Made by a program: the position numbers and the translations under genes. A stretch of DNA of 54,994 bases from Deltaproteobacteria bacterium (GTDB taxonomy: Bacteria; Desulfobacterota; Syntrophobacteria; BM002): NCBI GenBank assembly GCA_022340905.1, contig JAJDNB010000137.1:1-54994 (forward strand), given 5' to 3'. Each line of letters opens with the position of its first letter. The first letter of the stretch is position 1. The notes under the pieces were generated by a model, which was not told the origin of the DNA, made no database searches, and saw only the letters and a program-made list of their open reading frames with translations. Shown in pieces: positions 35,808-43,876 of the stretch.

Positions 35808-37088
35808 TCAATCTCTGACCAAAGTTTCTTTGAGAAAGAGGCAGGCAAGAAAGGCAATGAGTCCGCATAGAAAAAGTGCGAAAAAGGCCTGTTTATAGCC
35901 TATTAACATAAAAGCATCTCCTGCTTTTCCGGGGCGTTCGAGGAGGTAGCCAAGCAATGGCTGAAAGAGGGCACCGCCTGCAAAGGGGAAGATATTGACC
36001 AATCCCGTAGAGGTTCCAGCAATCTGTACAGGAAAGAGCTCTTTTGTCGTAGTAAACCCAATGACTACAATTGCGCTAGCAAAAATGCCTAGCATCAAGC
36101 AGAGTACATAGAGGGCCGGTACGGAAAAGCGGTCTGTATAAAAGGTTAGGAGAGCTGTGAGACATAAGACGATGAAACTTGCGAGCACGAGCACTGGTTT
36201 TCGTCCACGGAAAATTCGATCAGAGAGGAAGCTGAGAAAGGGGCTTCCCACTATCATCCCTACTGCAAGCATGGAGAGAATTTGCCCTGCCTCAGTTTTT
36301 GAAAGTCCATAGACTTGCATAAGATATGGGCCACCCCATAGCCCCCCAAAGGAGAAAAAGATGGCAAGGTCAAAAAAGAACCAGATGGCAACAGGCCAAA
36401 ATCTGGGGTAGCTGAGAACCTTTTTCATCCCCTCTAATAGGCCGATTGCCGAGGGGGCAGGCCCGACATGTTCTGCCAGGGGGGGCCAGCCGAGATCGGA
36501 AGGTCGGTCCCGGACAAAAAGCCAGACCAGAAGAGCCATCAACAAAGTAAAGAATCCGACAGCAACAAAGGAAAGCCGCCAGCCAATCCAGGTGCTGAGG
36601 ATGGCTAAAGGTGAGGCAGCAGTGAGAGAACCGAGTCCGCCCATGACCATGAGAATGGCTGTCATGGTGGCGAACTCCCTGATCCGAAACCACTCTGCCA
36701 GTATTTTCATGGTAGGCACGAAAAGCATGGCGACGCCCAGTCCTACAAGGGTGCGACCAACCAGGGCCAAGGGTACGGACGGAGCCATGCCTAGCATAAC
36801 GGAGCCGATAAAAGCCACAAGAAAAAAGAGAGAAATGGAGCGTCTGGGACCCCATGAATCGGAGAGAAGACCAGCGGGTACTTGCATAAGAGCGTAGGGA
36901 TAGAAATAGGCTGAGCTTAGCAGGCCGAGGAGGGCGCCCGAAGCGTGGAGATCATCCATCATGTCCACGGCCACTACTGCGGGACAGAGACGGTGGAAAT
37001 AAACCAAGACATAGCTGAATGCAAGAATCCAGAAGATAAGCCAGCGGTATCTTAAAGCCTTATTCAAGGGATCAGACTTTCGAGTCAA
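35808..37088 (-). CDS. MFS transporter
   Basis: A 426-residue major facilitator with about 12 hydrophobic segments. The A-loop motif appears as GLLSDSWGPRRS between helices 2 and 3 and is repeated in the second half as FLSDRIFRGRKP. The N terminus (VYFHRLCPAVVAVDMMDDL) is like the anion/organic-acid MFS groups. The substrate cannot be read. The start is TTG 37088, just after GGGGGAAGGA; TTG 37068 is an alternative. The gene is isolated. Confidence 0.88.
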   Translation of the reverse strand: MTRKSDPLNKALRYRWLIFWILAFSYVLVYFHRLCPAVVAVDMMDDLHASGALLGLLSSAYFYPYALMQVPAGLLSDSWGPRRSISLFFLVAFIGSVMLGMAPSVPLALVGRTLVGLGVAMLFVPTMKILAEWFRIREFATMTAILMVMGGLGSLTAASPLAILSTWIGWRLSFVAVGFFTLLMALLVWLFVRDRPSDLGWPPLAEHVGPAPSAIGLLEGMKKVLSYPRFWPVAIWFFFDLAIFFSFGGLWGGPYLMQVYGLSKTEAGQILSMLAVGMIVGSPFLSFLSDRIFRGRKPVLVLASFIVLCLTALLTFYTDRFSVPALYVLCLMLGIFASAIVVIGFTTTKELFPVQIAGTSTGLVNIFPFAGGALFQPLLGYLLERPGKAGDAFMLIGYKQAFFALFLCGLIAFLACLFLKETLVRD

Positions 37089-37139
37089 TCCTTCCCCCTG
37101 CTACACATTACACTCTCTCAAGGATGGGGCGTGGGCAGA

Positions 37140-37175
37140 AAAGAAAGGGACTTAGATTCAGTGTCTAAGTCCCTA
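37140..37175 (-). terminator. Intrinsic terminator downstream of tRNA-Gly
   Basis: On the minus strand AGGGACTTAGA pairs with TCTAAGTCCCT and is followed by TTCTTTT. Similar in sequence to the tRNA-Glu terminator (shared GGACTTA). Confidence 0.7.
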
Positions 37176-37182
37176 GATTCGC

Positions 37183-37258
37183 TGGAGCGGGAGACGGGTT
37201 TCGAACCCGCAACCCTCAGCTTGGAAGGCTGATGCTCTGCCAATTGAGCTACTCCCGC
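37183..37258 (-). tRNA. tRNA-Gly (anticodon TCC)
   Basis: Cloverleaf on the minus strand: acceptor GCGGGAG/CTCCCGC, D-arm AGCTCAATTGGCAGAGC, anticodon stem TCAGC/GCTGA with loop CTTCCAA (anticodon TCC), T-arm GCGGGTTCGAAACCCGT. CCA encoded. 76 bases. Confidence 0.96.
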
Positions 37259-37322
37259 TTTCTTTTGGAGCTATCTTATAGCATGGCAGCGAGCGTTAGA
37301 TCAATAACGAAATGCTGATTTA

Positions 37323-37424
37323 AAACCACAGACAAATTGGAGATTTTAGAGGTAGGATTGTAGATTGACGAAAGCTGCAATCTGCAATCTACAATCTGAA
37401 ATTGTATTTCTCTGTGGTTCACTT
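37323..37424. repeat. Word-repeat hairpin GATTGTAGATTG/CAATCTACAATCTG
   Basis: Outer arms AACCACAGA and TCTGTGGTT enclose the inner arms TTAGAGGTAGGATTGTAGATT (left) and CTGCAATCTGCAATCTACAATC (right). Well-formed palindrome between tRNA-Gly and tRNA-Cys. Confidence 0.6.
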
Positions 37425-37474
37425 TTGGATGCGCTCAACTCCATGGGTCCTGCCTCTGACACCTGCAAAACATC

Positions 37475-37503
37475 TTGACACTCAACCACCTAACTGTTAG
37501 TAA
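37475..37503 (+). promoter_or_regulatory. Promoter of tRNA-Cys
   Basis: TTGACA (37475-37480), a 17-base spacer and TAGTAA (37498-37503), ten bases before the mature tRNA 5' end. Consensus -35, weaker -10. Confidence 0.55.
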
Positions 37504-37513
37504 CAATTGCAAA

Positions 37514-37589
37514 GGCGGCATGGCCAAGTGGCTAAGGCAACGGTCTGCAAAACCGTTATTCCCCGGTTCGAATCCGGGTGCCGCCTCCA
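37514..37589 (+). tRNA. tRNA-Cys (anticodon GCA)
   Basis: Cloverleaf: acceptor GGCGGCA/TGCCGCC, D-arm GGCCAAGTGGCTAAGGC, anticodon stem ACGGT/ACCGT with loop CTGCAAA (anticodon GCA), T-arm CCCGGTTCGAATCCGGG. CCA encoded. 76 bases. Confidence 0.96.
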
Positions 37590-37597
37590 ATGAACTC

Positions 37598-37634
37598 AAG
37601 GGGGTTAGGTAATGTAAGACCTAACCCCTTTTGA
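37598..37634 (+). terminator. Intrinsic terminator after tRNA-Cys
   Basis: AAGGGGGTTAGGT pairs with ACCTAACCCCTT around a short loop, followed by TT. It begins nine bases after the tRNA. Confidence 0.75.
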
Positions 37635-37697
37635 CTAAAAGAGGATTGATTTGGGTGAAGATTACTGGCGCCAAAAGGACAAGAAAAGGAAGACAAG

Positions 37698-38267
37698 GTG
37701 TCGTTTAACGCTGACCTGCCGGATCCCGTCCAGCCAGAGCGTTTGGCAAGTGGCCTGTTAAGGGGGTTCCTGGGGACGGCGAAGGCAATACTCTTGAGCC
37801 CTCGTAAATTCTTCCCACACATGCCGGTGGACGGAGGACTCATGGGTCCCTATGTTTTCTTCCTTTTCTGCACTACCTTTTCATTTGTTGCCTCCATTTG
37901 CCTTACTCTGGCGATGTCGGGAAGTATTTCTCTCTGGATTTTGCTAGTGATGTTTGCGGCATTGTGGATGCCTTTTCTCAGTGCTGCCGTGCTTAACTTC
38001 CTCTTCACCAAATTGTTGCGCACTGCTGGGTCATACGAAGCAACATTCAGGGTGCTTTGCTACGCTAGTGTAGTCAACCTTTTCGCCTGGATTCCAGCCT
38101 TCTTTGTTATCTTTTTGTTTCAGTGCTATGAAATTTATCTTTCTGCCTTGGGACTGAGTATAGTTCATAAGACAAGTCTTGGGCAGGCTCTGCTGGTCGT
38201 TATAGGCGCTTTGCTCACGATTTCTGTTATCATAACTCTAGTAGCACGGATGTTTCTCCCTCTTTGA
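37698..38267 (+). CDS. Yip1-domain membrane protein
   Basis: A 189-residue integral membrane protein. The N-terminal segment LLRGFLGTAKAILLSPRKFF is the typical start of bacterial YIP1-family proteins. Five hydrophobic helices follow; the central YEATFRVLCYASVVNLFAWIP is also family-like. Function is unknown in bacteria. The GTG start has AAGGAAG upstream. Confidence 0.75.
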   Translation: MSFNADLPDPVQPERLASGLLRGFLGTAKAILLSPRKFFPHMPVDGGLMGPYVFFLFCTTFSFVASICLTLAMSGSISLWILLVMFAALWMPFLSAAVLNFLFTKLLRTAGSYEATFRVLCYASVVNLFAWIPAFFVIFLFQCYEIYLSALGLSIVHKTSLGQALLVVIGALLTISVIITLVARMFLPL

Positions 38268-38360
38268 AGAGAAAGTGATGCCTTCCCTGTATATTTGCTG
38301 GGATGCCCGATGAACGACTATGGCGACTGAGCAAAACTTGCCTGCAATCAGGAGGTCATT

Positions 38361-38894
38361 ATGAAATGGACTATCAATGGCAAGGACCTAGTGCTACTGC
38401 AGGGCGATATTACCGACATGGATACAGATGCTATTGTCAACGCTGCAAACCAGAATCTGGTTTTAGGTGCAGGTGTGGCTGGAGCCATACGCACTAAGGG
38501 TGGTCCTGCCATCCAAGAGGAATGCGATCGTATAGGTGGGGCTGCCGTTGGGGAAGCTGCAATAACCACAGGAGGAGACCTCAAGGCGACCTATGTGATC
38601 CACGCAGTAGGTCCACGAATGGGGGAGGGTGATGAGGATAAGAAATTAGCCGATGCCACCCGGAACAGTTTGAATATTGCCAGTGAGAAGGGGTTGTCGA
38701 GCATTGCTTTTCCGGCAATTAGCACAGGCATATTTGGATTCCCTAAAGAGCGTTGCGCTCAAATCATGCTTGCAACTGTAATTAAAATGCTGGAGGAAGA
38801 AGAGAGCTCTCTGAAAGAGGTAGTGTTTTGCCTCTGGGGTGAGGACTCCCTCCAGATCTTCAAAGAGACTGCAAAGAAGATGCTCGGTCATTAG
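38361..38894 (+). CDS. Macro-domain protein (ADP-ribose/OAADPR hydrolase type)
   Basis: A 177-residue stand-alone macro domain. The ADP-ribose-binding motifs GDITDMDTDAIVNAANQNL and AVGPRMGEG, and the loop PAISTGIFGFP, are intact. MacroD/YmdB-like enzymes remove O-acetyl from OAADPR or ADP-ribose from proteins. The AGGAGG ribosome binding site is clear. The end overlaps the convergent gene by four bases. Confidence 0.93.
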   Translation: MKWTINGKDLVLLQGDITDMDTDAIVNAANQNLVLGAGVAGAIRTKGGPAIQEECDRIGGAAVGEAAITTGGDLKATYVIHAVGPRMGEGDEDKKLADATRNSLNIASEKGLSSIAFPAISTGIFGFPKERCAQIMLATVIKMLEEEESSLKEVVFCLWGEDSLQIFKETAKKMLGH

Positions 38895-39358
38895 TGCCCA
38901 GTGCCTAGTTCACTCAGGCCTGTAAGCTGGAGGAATTTTTTTTCCGAGATTAATGAGACAGCCTCGCGCATACTAAATATCATGGATGACTCTGTGGCGG
39001 GCTCGAATACTTTACCGACCTGGATCACTGGATCTTTGAGCCAGAGGAAGTAGTCCTCGAAAAAGCAAAGTACCAAATCCACATTTTCGGTATCAGCCAG
39101 CATTTCAGCAAACTGTAAGTTTCTGATAAAAGCTCGGCCCCGTATCTGTTTTTTTCCTTTTTTGTCCAACCACACTTCAAATGTGGCATCTCTGAGCGGC
39201 AACCGGTTAGTGTTTGTATCAGCATCTACTAAGTAAGCCTGGTCAACTTCGTAAAGTCCCTCTGGCAAATCGATCATCGGCCCAGATCTCCATAATTTGT
39301 CATTTAAAGTGCAGACTAAAAATTTTTGTCTTTCTGGCTCTTCGAGCCGTAAATTCAA
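38891..39358 (-). CDS. Hypothetical protein (155 residues)
   Basis: Not recognised. The N-terminal half is beta-rich with charged edges (KKQIRGRAFIRNL); the C-terminal half contains hydrophobic helices and FFEDYFLWLKDPVIQVG. There is no signal peptide. The TTG start at 39358 has no clear ribosome binding site, so a start at Met28 is possible. It is convergent with the macro-domain gene. Confidence 0.55.
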   Translation of the reverse strand: MNLRLEEPERQKFLVCTLNDKLWRSGPMIDLPEGLYEVDQAYLVDADTNTNRLPLRDATFEVWLDKKGKKQIRGRAFIRNLQFAEMLADTENVDLVLCFFEDYFLWLKDPVIQVGKVFEPATESSMIFSMREAVSLISEKKFLQLTGLSELGTGH

Positions 39359-39407
39359 ATTGAGATGTTTATTATAGCCTGTTACCTGCTGTCCAGCGAG
39401 AAAGGAT

Positions 39408-40220
39408 CTACGCCCTTAAGGCAGACACATTGCCCCCAAAGACCTCTCGGATAATACTAAGTAAAAAAGCGTGTATAGAGGGGTTACCAGCAATGACGTC
39501 TCCAACCCAAATGTGGTTCTCCCCACCACTGAAATCCGTAATCTGTCCCCCAGCCTCCTTTACCAAAAGGTGACCAGCGGCAATATCCCAGGGACTGAGG
39601 CCAACTTCCCAGAAACCCTCGCAGCGACCACAGGCCACATAAGCCAGATCAAGGGCTGCCGAGCCACCCCGACGGATATCGCTCACTTTGGTGAATATGT
39701 GAGTAAATGCCTCCAAGTAACGAGACAAAAGGCTTCTCTTCCTCCAGGGAAAGGCAGTGGCTACCAGGGCTTCATTTTGAGTCTGGCGGGAGGAAACCCG
39801 AATAGATCGTTCATTGAGGCTGGCACCTTGGCCTTCTCGGGCTAAGAAGAGCTCCTTGCGGCATGGATCGTAAACCGCGCCCAGGACTACAGATCCTCTG
39901 TATTCCAGTGCCACACTCACGGCAAACACGGGGAAACCGTGAATATAGTTGGTGGTGCCGTCTAAGGGATCTACCAACCAGCGGTGAAGATTCGCCTCTG
40001 TACTACTGTAGTCCTCTTCGGCCAGAATATCATGATCGGGATAGCGTTTTCGGATTAGGTTGACAATGGTTTCTTGCGCTGCAAAGTCGGCCTCAGTGAC
40101 GTAATCGTAGCTACCTTTGGCTTCTATCTGCAGAGTTGCACGTTTTCTGTGATAATCAAGAAGAACAGCCCCCGCTTGTTTAACGCATTCCACAGCCGTT
40201 TCTACGAGTTGCTCGTTCAT
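39408..40220 (-). CDS. Inositol monophosphatase family protein
   Basis: A 270-residue Mg-dependent phosphatase of the IMPase/SuhB family. Metal ligands: Glu68/69 (ILAEED), Asp84 and Asp87 (WLVDPLDGTTNYIHGFP), Asp212 (SPWDIAAG). The GSYDYVTEAD motif is also present. Substrates may be inositol phosphate or related sugar phosphates. ATG 40220. Confidence 0.92.
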   Translation of the reverse strand: MNEQLVETAVECVKQAGAVLLDYHRKRATLQIEAKGSYDYVTEADFAAQETIVNLIRKRYPDHDILAEEDYSSTEANLHRWLVDPLDGTTNYIHGFPVFAVSVALEYRGSVVLGAVYDPCRKELFLAREGQGASLNERSIRVSSRQTQNEALVATAFPWRKRSLLSRYLEAFTHIFTKVSDIRRGGSAALDLAYVACGRCEGFWEVGLSPWDIAAGHLLVKEAGGQITDFSGGENHIWVGDVIAGNPSIHAFLLSIIREVFGGNVSALRA

Positions 40221-40599
40221 GCTTACTCCCTAATCGGAGATTTCACTGAAGGTTTTGACTGAGCTAAACATCTGGACTCAAATGTTGGTGGCAGCATACT
40301 ACTTTACGATAATCAGATTGACAATTCATTTCATCGGAATTCAGGTAGTCTGATTTTTCACACAAGGTCAGATCTCAGTGTCTGCGCCGGTAAATTTGAA
40401 GAGTGGTTTTGGAGCATTGGAGTACTGAAGTGTTGGAAAAAATAAAATCCCGAATATTAATATAATTTAGTCCTCGTCATCACCCCATTACTCCATTACT
40501 CTAATATTCCACCACTGCAGGTGAAAATGTTCAATGATCTTGATCTTTTCCAAAGTTATATGGTAGAGTTCTGCCACCAGGTGGAGGGATTGATCTGTT
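40221..40599. repeat. Spacer with word-repeat hairpin GGAGTACTG/CCATTACTCC
   Basis: A gene-free gap of 379 bases. 40411-40437 reads GGAGCATTGGAGTACTGAAG. 40481-40516 reads CACCCCATTACTCCATTACT, CTAATATTCCACC. The arms are about 45 bases apart with an AT-rich loop. Same family as 25.7 kb. Before 40380 nothing recognisable is seen. Confidence 0.55.
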
Positions 40600-41004
40600 A
40601 TGATTGTATTTGACTTGCGATGCGCCAGAGAACATCGATTCGAAGGCTGGTTCGAAAACATTGACGAGCTGGAAAATCAATTGGGGCAGGGACAAATAGG
40701 TTGTCCTTGTTGCGGAGATATTCGTATCGAACGAGTCCCTTCCCCAGTGTCAATCAAGAAAAAGATACCGCCAACCGACGCTTTGCAAAAGGTACACAAA
40801 ACCTGGCGAAGTTTGTGTCGCTATGTCCAAGATAACTTTGAGGATGTGGGACACAATTTTGCCAATGAAGCATTGAAAGTTCATTATGGCCACGCAGAAG
40901 AACGTAATATTAGAGGAGTAACCACGGAATTAGAGGAAGATATGCTCAAAAAGGAGGGCGTTCCTTTTGTAAAAATTCCTATGCCTCAGGAAATAGACAG
41001 CTGA
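40600..41004 (+). CDS. DUF1178 family protein
   Basis: A 134-residue protein with the DUF1178 hallmark start MIVFDLRCAREHRFEGWF and a CPCCG pair, then a helix-rich region. The family is widespread and uncharacterised; the cysteines suggest zinc. ATG 40600 follows GGAGGG at a wide spacing. Confidence 0.85.
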   Translation: MIVFDLRCAREHRFEGWFENIDELENQLGQGQIGCPCCGDIRIERVPSPVSIKKKIPPTDALQKVHKTWRSLCRYVQDNFEDVGHNFANEALKVHYGHAEERNIRGVTTELEEDMLKKEGVPFVKIPMPQEIDS

Positions 41005-41168
41005 TAGGGGTCCCCACCAACCTCTAACTAGTATCACGGTTTATTGGACTCTTGAAGGCTGGAAGTTTATCTGCTGGATTTCTTGGTTGTCGCTCTTATG
41101 TTCTCACGACCGTAAGACCACCGAATTGTTCAAGTACCTTGTAAGGTTGGAACGGAACGGGCTTATTT

Positions 41169-41684
41169 ATGGAAAGAGTTCTCCTGCTCAACGCCACCTA
41201 TGAGCCACTTCGAGTAATTTCCTGGAAAAGGGCTATTACTCTCCTCGTTTTGGACAAAGTGGAAGTTCTGGAAACCTATGATCTTGAGGTCAGGTCTGTC
41301 ACCCTGGCGATCAGGTTGCCTGCTGTGGTAAGACTCGTGAACCTTGTCCGGTTTCGCAAACACACCATTCGTTTCTCTCGGGAAAACATCTATATTCGGG
41401 ACAAATACAAGTGCCAATATTGTGGTGGGAGAAAGGACGCCTGCGATCTGACTTACGACCACGTTATACCCAAGGCGATGGGGGGCAAAACTGCCTGGGA
41501 GAACATCGTAACTTGCTGCTTGCCCTGTAACAAGAAAAAGGGGGGGCGTACGCCGGCTCAGGCAAGGATGAGTTTGATTGGTGAGGCCAAGAGACCAAGC
41601 TGGCATCCTATGTTGATGATAACTTTGAGAATTTCCAATACACCCGATTTGTGGCGCAACTATCTCTTCTACCATTCAGCTTGA
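41169..41684 (+). CDS. HNH endonuclease
   Basis: A 171-residue HNH protein. The zinc-finger-type HNH core is C82-x2-C85 ... Asp97-His98 ... Asn112 ... C117-x2-C120 (CQYCGG, LTYDHVIPKAMGG, ENIVTCCLPCNKKK). The N-terminal part (LLLNATYEPLRVISWKRA) is the usual leader of this widespread chromosomal HNH group. It is not next to mobile genes; the biological role is unknown. Confidence 0.92.
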   Translation: MERVLLLNATYEPLRVISWKRAITLLVLDKVEVLETYDLEVRSVTLAIRLPAVVRLVNLVRFRKHTIRFSRENIYIRDKYKCQYCGGRKDACDLTYDHVIPKAMGGKTAWENIVTCCLPCNKKKGGRTPAQARMSLIGEAKRPSWHPMLMITLRISNTPDLWRNYLFYHSA

Positions 41685-41705
41685 GGGGGTGGCGGAACTC
41701 CCACG

Positions 41706-42554
41706 ATGATTATCGATTGCCACACTCATATTTTCCCACCGTTTATTCGCGACAATCGCGGATCCCTAACCAGAGCAGATCCAGCATTTCAATTACTCTA
41801 CGATTCCCCTAAAGCTAAGTTGGTTGGTGCTGCAGCATTGATTGAGCAGATGGATCGCTCCAGAGTGGACAAAACTGTTGTATTCGGTTTCCCTTGGAAT
41901 GATCCGGAACTCATGCAACGCCACAATGATTACGTCGGAGAGGCCGCAAGCCGGTTTCCGGACAGACTTTTGCCATTCGTATGCGTTGATCCCAAGGTTG
42001 CCCAAGCAGCAGAGGAAGTAGATCGGTGTTTGGCTGCAGGGATGAGAGGTGTTGGCGAATTGGCTTTTTATACGGAGGTTTTGGACACCAGTGTGGTGCA
42101 AGTTTTGGAGCCTATTGCCGCTAGCTGTCACCAACAGAGTGTACCTCTCATGATTCACACCAACGAGAGGGTGGGGCACTGGTACCCAGGAAAATCAGAA
42201 GCATCCTTAAAGGTCATGTACGAGATAATTCGAGCCTTTCCTGGTAATCGTTTCATTCTCTGTCACTGGGGCGGAGGCCTCTTTTTTTACGAGCTACTCA
42301 AGAGAGAAGCGCGTGAGGTCTTGGCACAGGTTGCCTACGATACTGCCGCCTCCCCATTCCTCTATGATCCCGCAATTTACGACATCGCAGTGAAGATCGT
42401 GGGTGCCCAAAGAGTGCTTTTCGGAAGCGACTATCCGCTTATTCTGCCCGAACGCTATTTTGAAGAGATGGCCGCTGCAGGGTTGAACGAAGAGGATCAA
42501 GACTGGATCAAAGGACGCTCTGCGAGCAAATGGCTAAATCTAGAGAACACTTAG
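41706..42554 (+). CDS. Amidohydrolase family protein (TIM barrel, PF04909 type)
   Basis: A 282-residue metal-dependent hydrolase or decarboxylase. H6-x-H8 (DCHTHIF) starts the barrel; MIHTNE, LCHWGGG and FGSDYPL supply the remaining His/Asp ligands. The family includes decarboxylases of aromatic acids and uncharacterised hydrolases. It follows the HNH gene closely, and another small gene follows it. Confidence 0.88.
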   Translation: MIIDCHTHIFPPFIRDNRGSLTRADPAFQLLYDSPKAKLVGAAALIEQMDRSRVDKTVVFGFPWNDPELMQRHNDYVGEAASRFPDRLLPFVCVDPKVAQAAEEVDRCLAAGMRGVGELAFYTEVLDTSVVQVLEPIAASCHQQSVPLMIHTNERVGHWYPGKSEASLKVMYEIIRAFPGNRFILCHWGGGLFFYELLKREAREVLAQVAYDTAASPFLYDPAIYDIAVKIVGAQRVLFGSDYPLILPERYFEEMAAAGLNEEDQDWIKGRSASKWLNLENT

Positions 42555-42587
42555 CCCGTATAATAGTGCTTTAGGGAGGATAGTACC

Positions 42588-42980
42588 ATGGAGTCTTTGA
42601 AGAGCAGTCTCAAAAAAGCGCTGGAAGGAGAACTGAGTCGGATTCCCAAGCCCTTTCGATATGGGCCGGTGATTCATCAAACGATCAAATGCTTTCTGTA
42701 CACTATGGTAAAAGAGGCCAACCTCCGCCCAATCCCTGACTTCAAGCCTCCTAGGATGAGTGATGGATTTCTCGATCTAATCGGAGTTGACTCTGATGAC
42801 GCGGTAAAATGTGCTTTTGCCATTGGTCCGGTAGTTGAACTCAAAGCAGTCAAGAGCCTGGAAGCCTTAGATGTGGAGGAGAAGTGGGTTATCACCTTTT
42901 CTCCTCTGGACAAAAAGGTCAAGGAGTCCACTTTCTTTCTCAAGCCGGGGATAGAGCATCTTCATTTGGAACAAAAGTAG
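42588..42980 (+). CDS. Hypothetical protein (130 residues)
   Basis: ATG 42588 with AGGGAGG upstream, 33 bases after the amidohydrolase gene, so probably in one transcript. Beta strands in the second half (CAFAIGPVVELKAVKSL, KWVITFSPLDKKVKES) and no motif. Not recognised. Confidence 0.6.
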   Translation: MESLKSSLKKALEGELSRIPKPFRYGPVIHQTIKCFLYTMVKEANLRPIPDFKPPRMSDGFLDLIGVDSDDAVKCAFAIGPVVELKAVKSLEALDVEEKWVITFSPLDKKVKESTFFLKPGIEHLHLEQK

Positions 42981-43434
42981 ATACTTCTATCAGAAGCCAG
43001 CATGCCTACCTTTTACATTCTCTGCCATCTCAGAAGTCCAACCATACTGACTCTCGCTTTCGTGCAAGAATGTCAGGAGACCTCGACCAGTTTGTTGAAT
43101 TAGTAGTGTTAGGCAGAGCGACATTATGCCCAGTAATGTGAGGCTATTTCAGTCCAGAAACACTTTGTTAAAAGATTAACAAGCTGAAAATAAAGGTTTT
43201 TCTCCTTGACTTTGCCGGTTGTTTGTGAAATATAGAATCAATATGCGCCCTTTTAAAAAAATCTTTTCTTAGCGTTCTGTACAACTTCCTCATCAACCTA
43301 AATCAGGCTTTTTCTGTTCGGCGAGTTCGGGACAAGTGACATACCGGTTTAGTCTGGATCTTCTAGAGCTCATAGGGCGCAAAAGCTAGTCGACGTTAGT
43401 TTAATCCAGAGAGAGGAGGTGATATAAAGGTCCT
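42981..43434. other. Gene-free spacer
   Basis: About 450 bases without a supported gene. One TTGACT (43207-43212) with a TATA-like region near 43230-43236 could be a rightward promoter, but the next rightward gene starts 640 bases on. No repeat hairpin of the word type is seen here. Confidence 0.35.
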
Positions 43435-43697
43435 TTAAGAGCAGGCAGCTTTTTTTGGCTGTCGGTCGGCTGGTGCTTTCTCCTCTGCAAAGTTTTCCCA
43501 TATTTCCTTGAGGGGAAGTGGAATCCGATCTCGCATCTTAAGCTGGTCTTTTACAATCATTAATAAGATATTGTTACTAGCGGATCCAGCTTCAGGCAGG
43601 ATTCGCCAGGCCATGGAAGAAAGCATCTCGAGGCAGTAAGCCTGATCGGCTTAGCTGGTCTCGCAAATGCTTCATGAATCATAACCCAATCTTCCAT
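43435..43697 (-). pseudogene. Small gene apparently broken by a frameshift
   Basis: On the minus strand an excellent AAGGAGG site precedes ATG 43697 (MEDWVMIHEAFARPA...). That frame soon turns unnatural and ends near 43560. A second frame, open from about 43650, carries a sensible continuation: YCLEMLSSMAWRILPEAG, SNNILLMIVKDQLKMRD and PLPLKEIWENFAEE. One single-base shift around 43645 would join them into a protein of about 85 residues. The family is unknown. It could also be a sequencing error. Confidence 0.4.
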
Positions 43698-43876
43698 AGG
43701 CTCATTCCTCCTTACCCCGAAAATGGCTTCATTCCTGGCCTCAATAATTTTTATTCGTGAGGCACCAGGAAATTAATACCAGACATAGGGCGAGAGGTGG
43801 ACACACTATCAGGAAATGGCACGAGGGGATTGTACCGGAGATGAAAGTGGACTATTGAGAAATAGGAGGAAGCATT

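Noticed and set aside
42552..42560. TAGCCCG at the stop codon of the amidohydrolase, like the MITE left end
   Set aside because: Only seven bases match and no CGGGCTA right end follows before the next gene; chance is sufficient.
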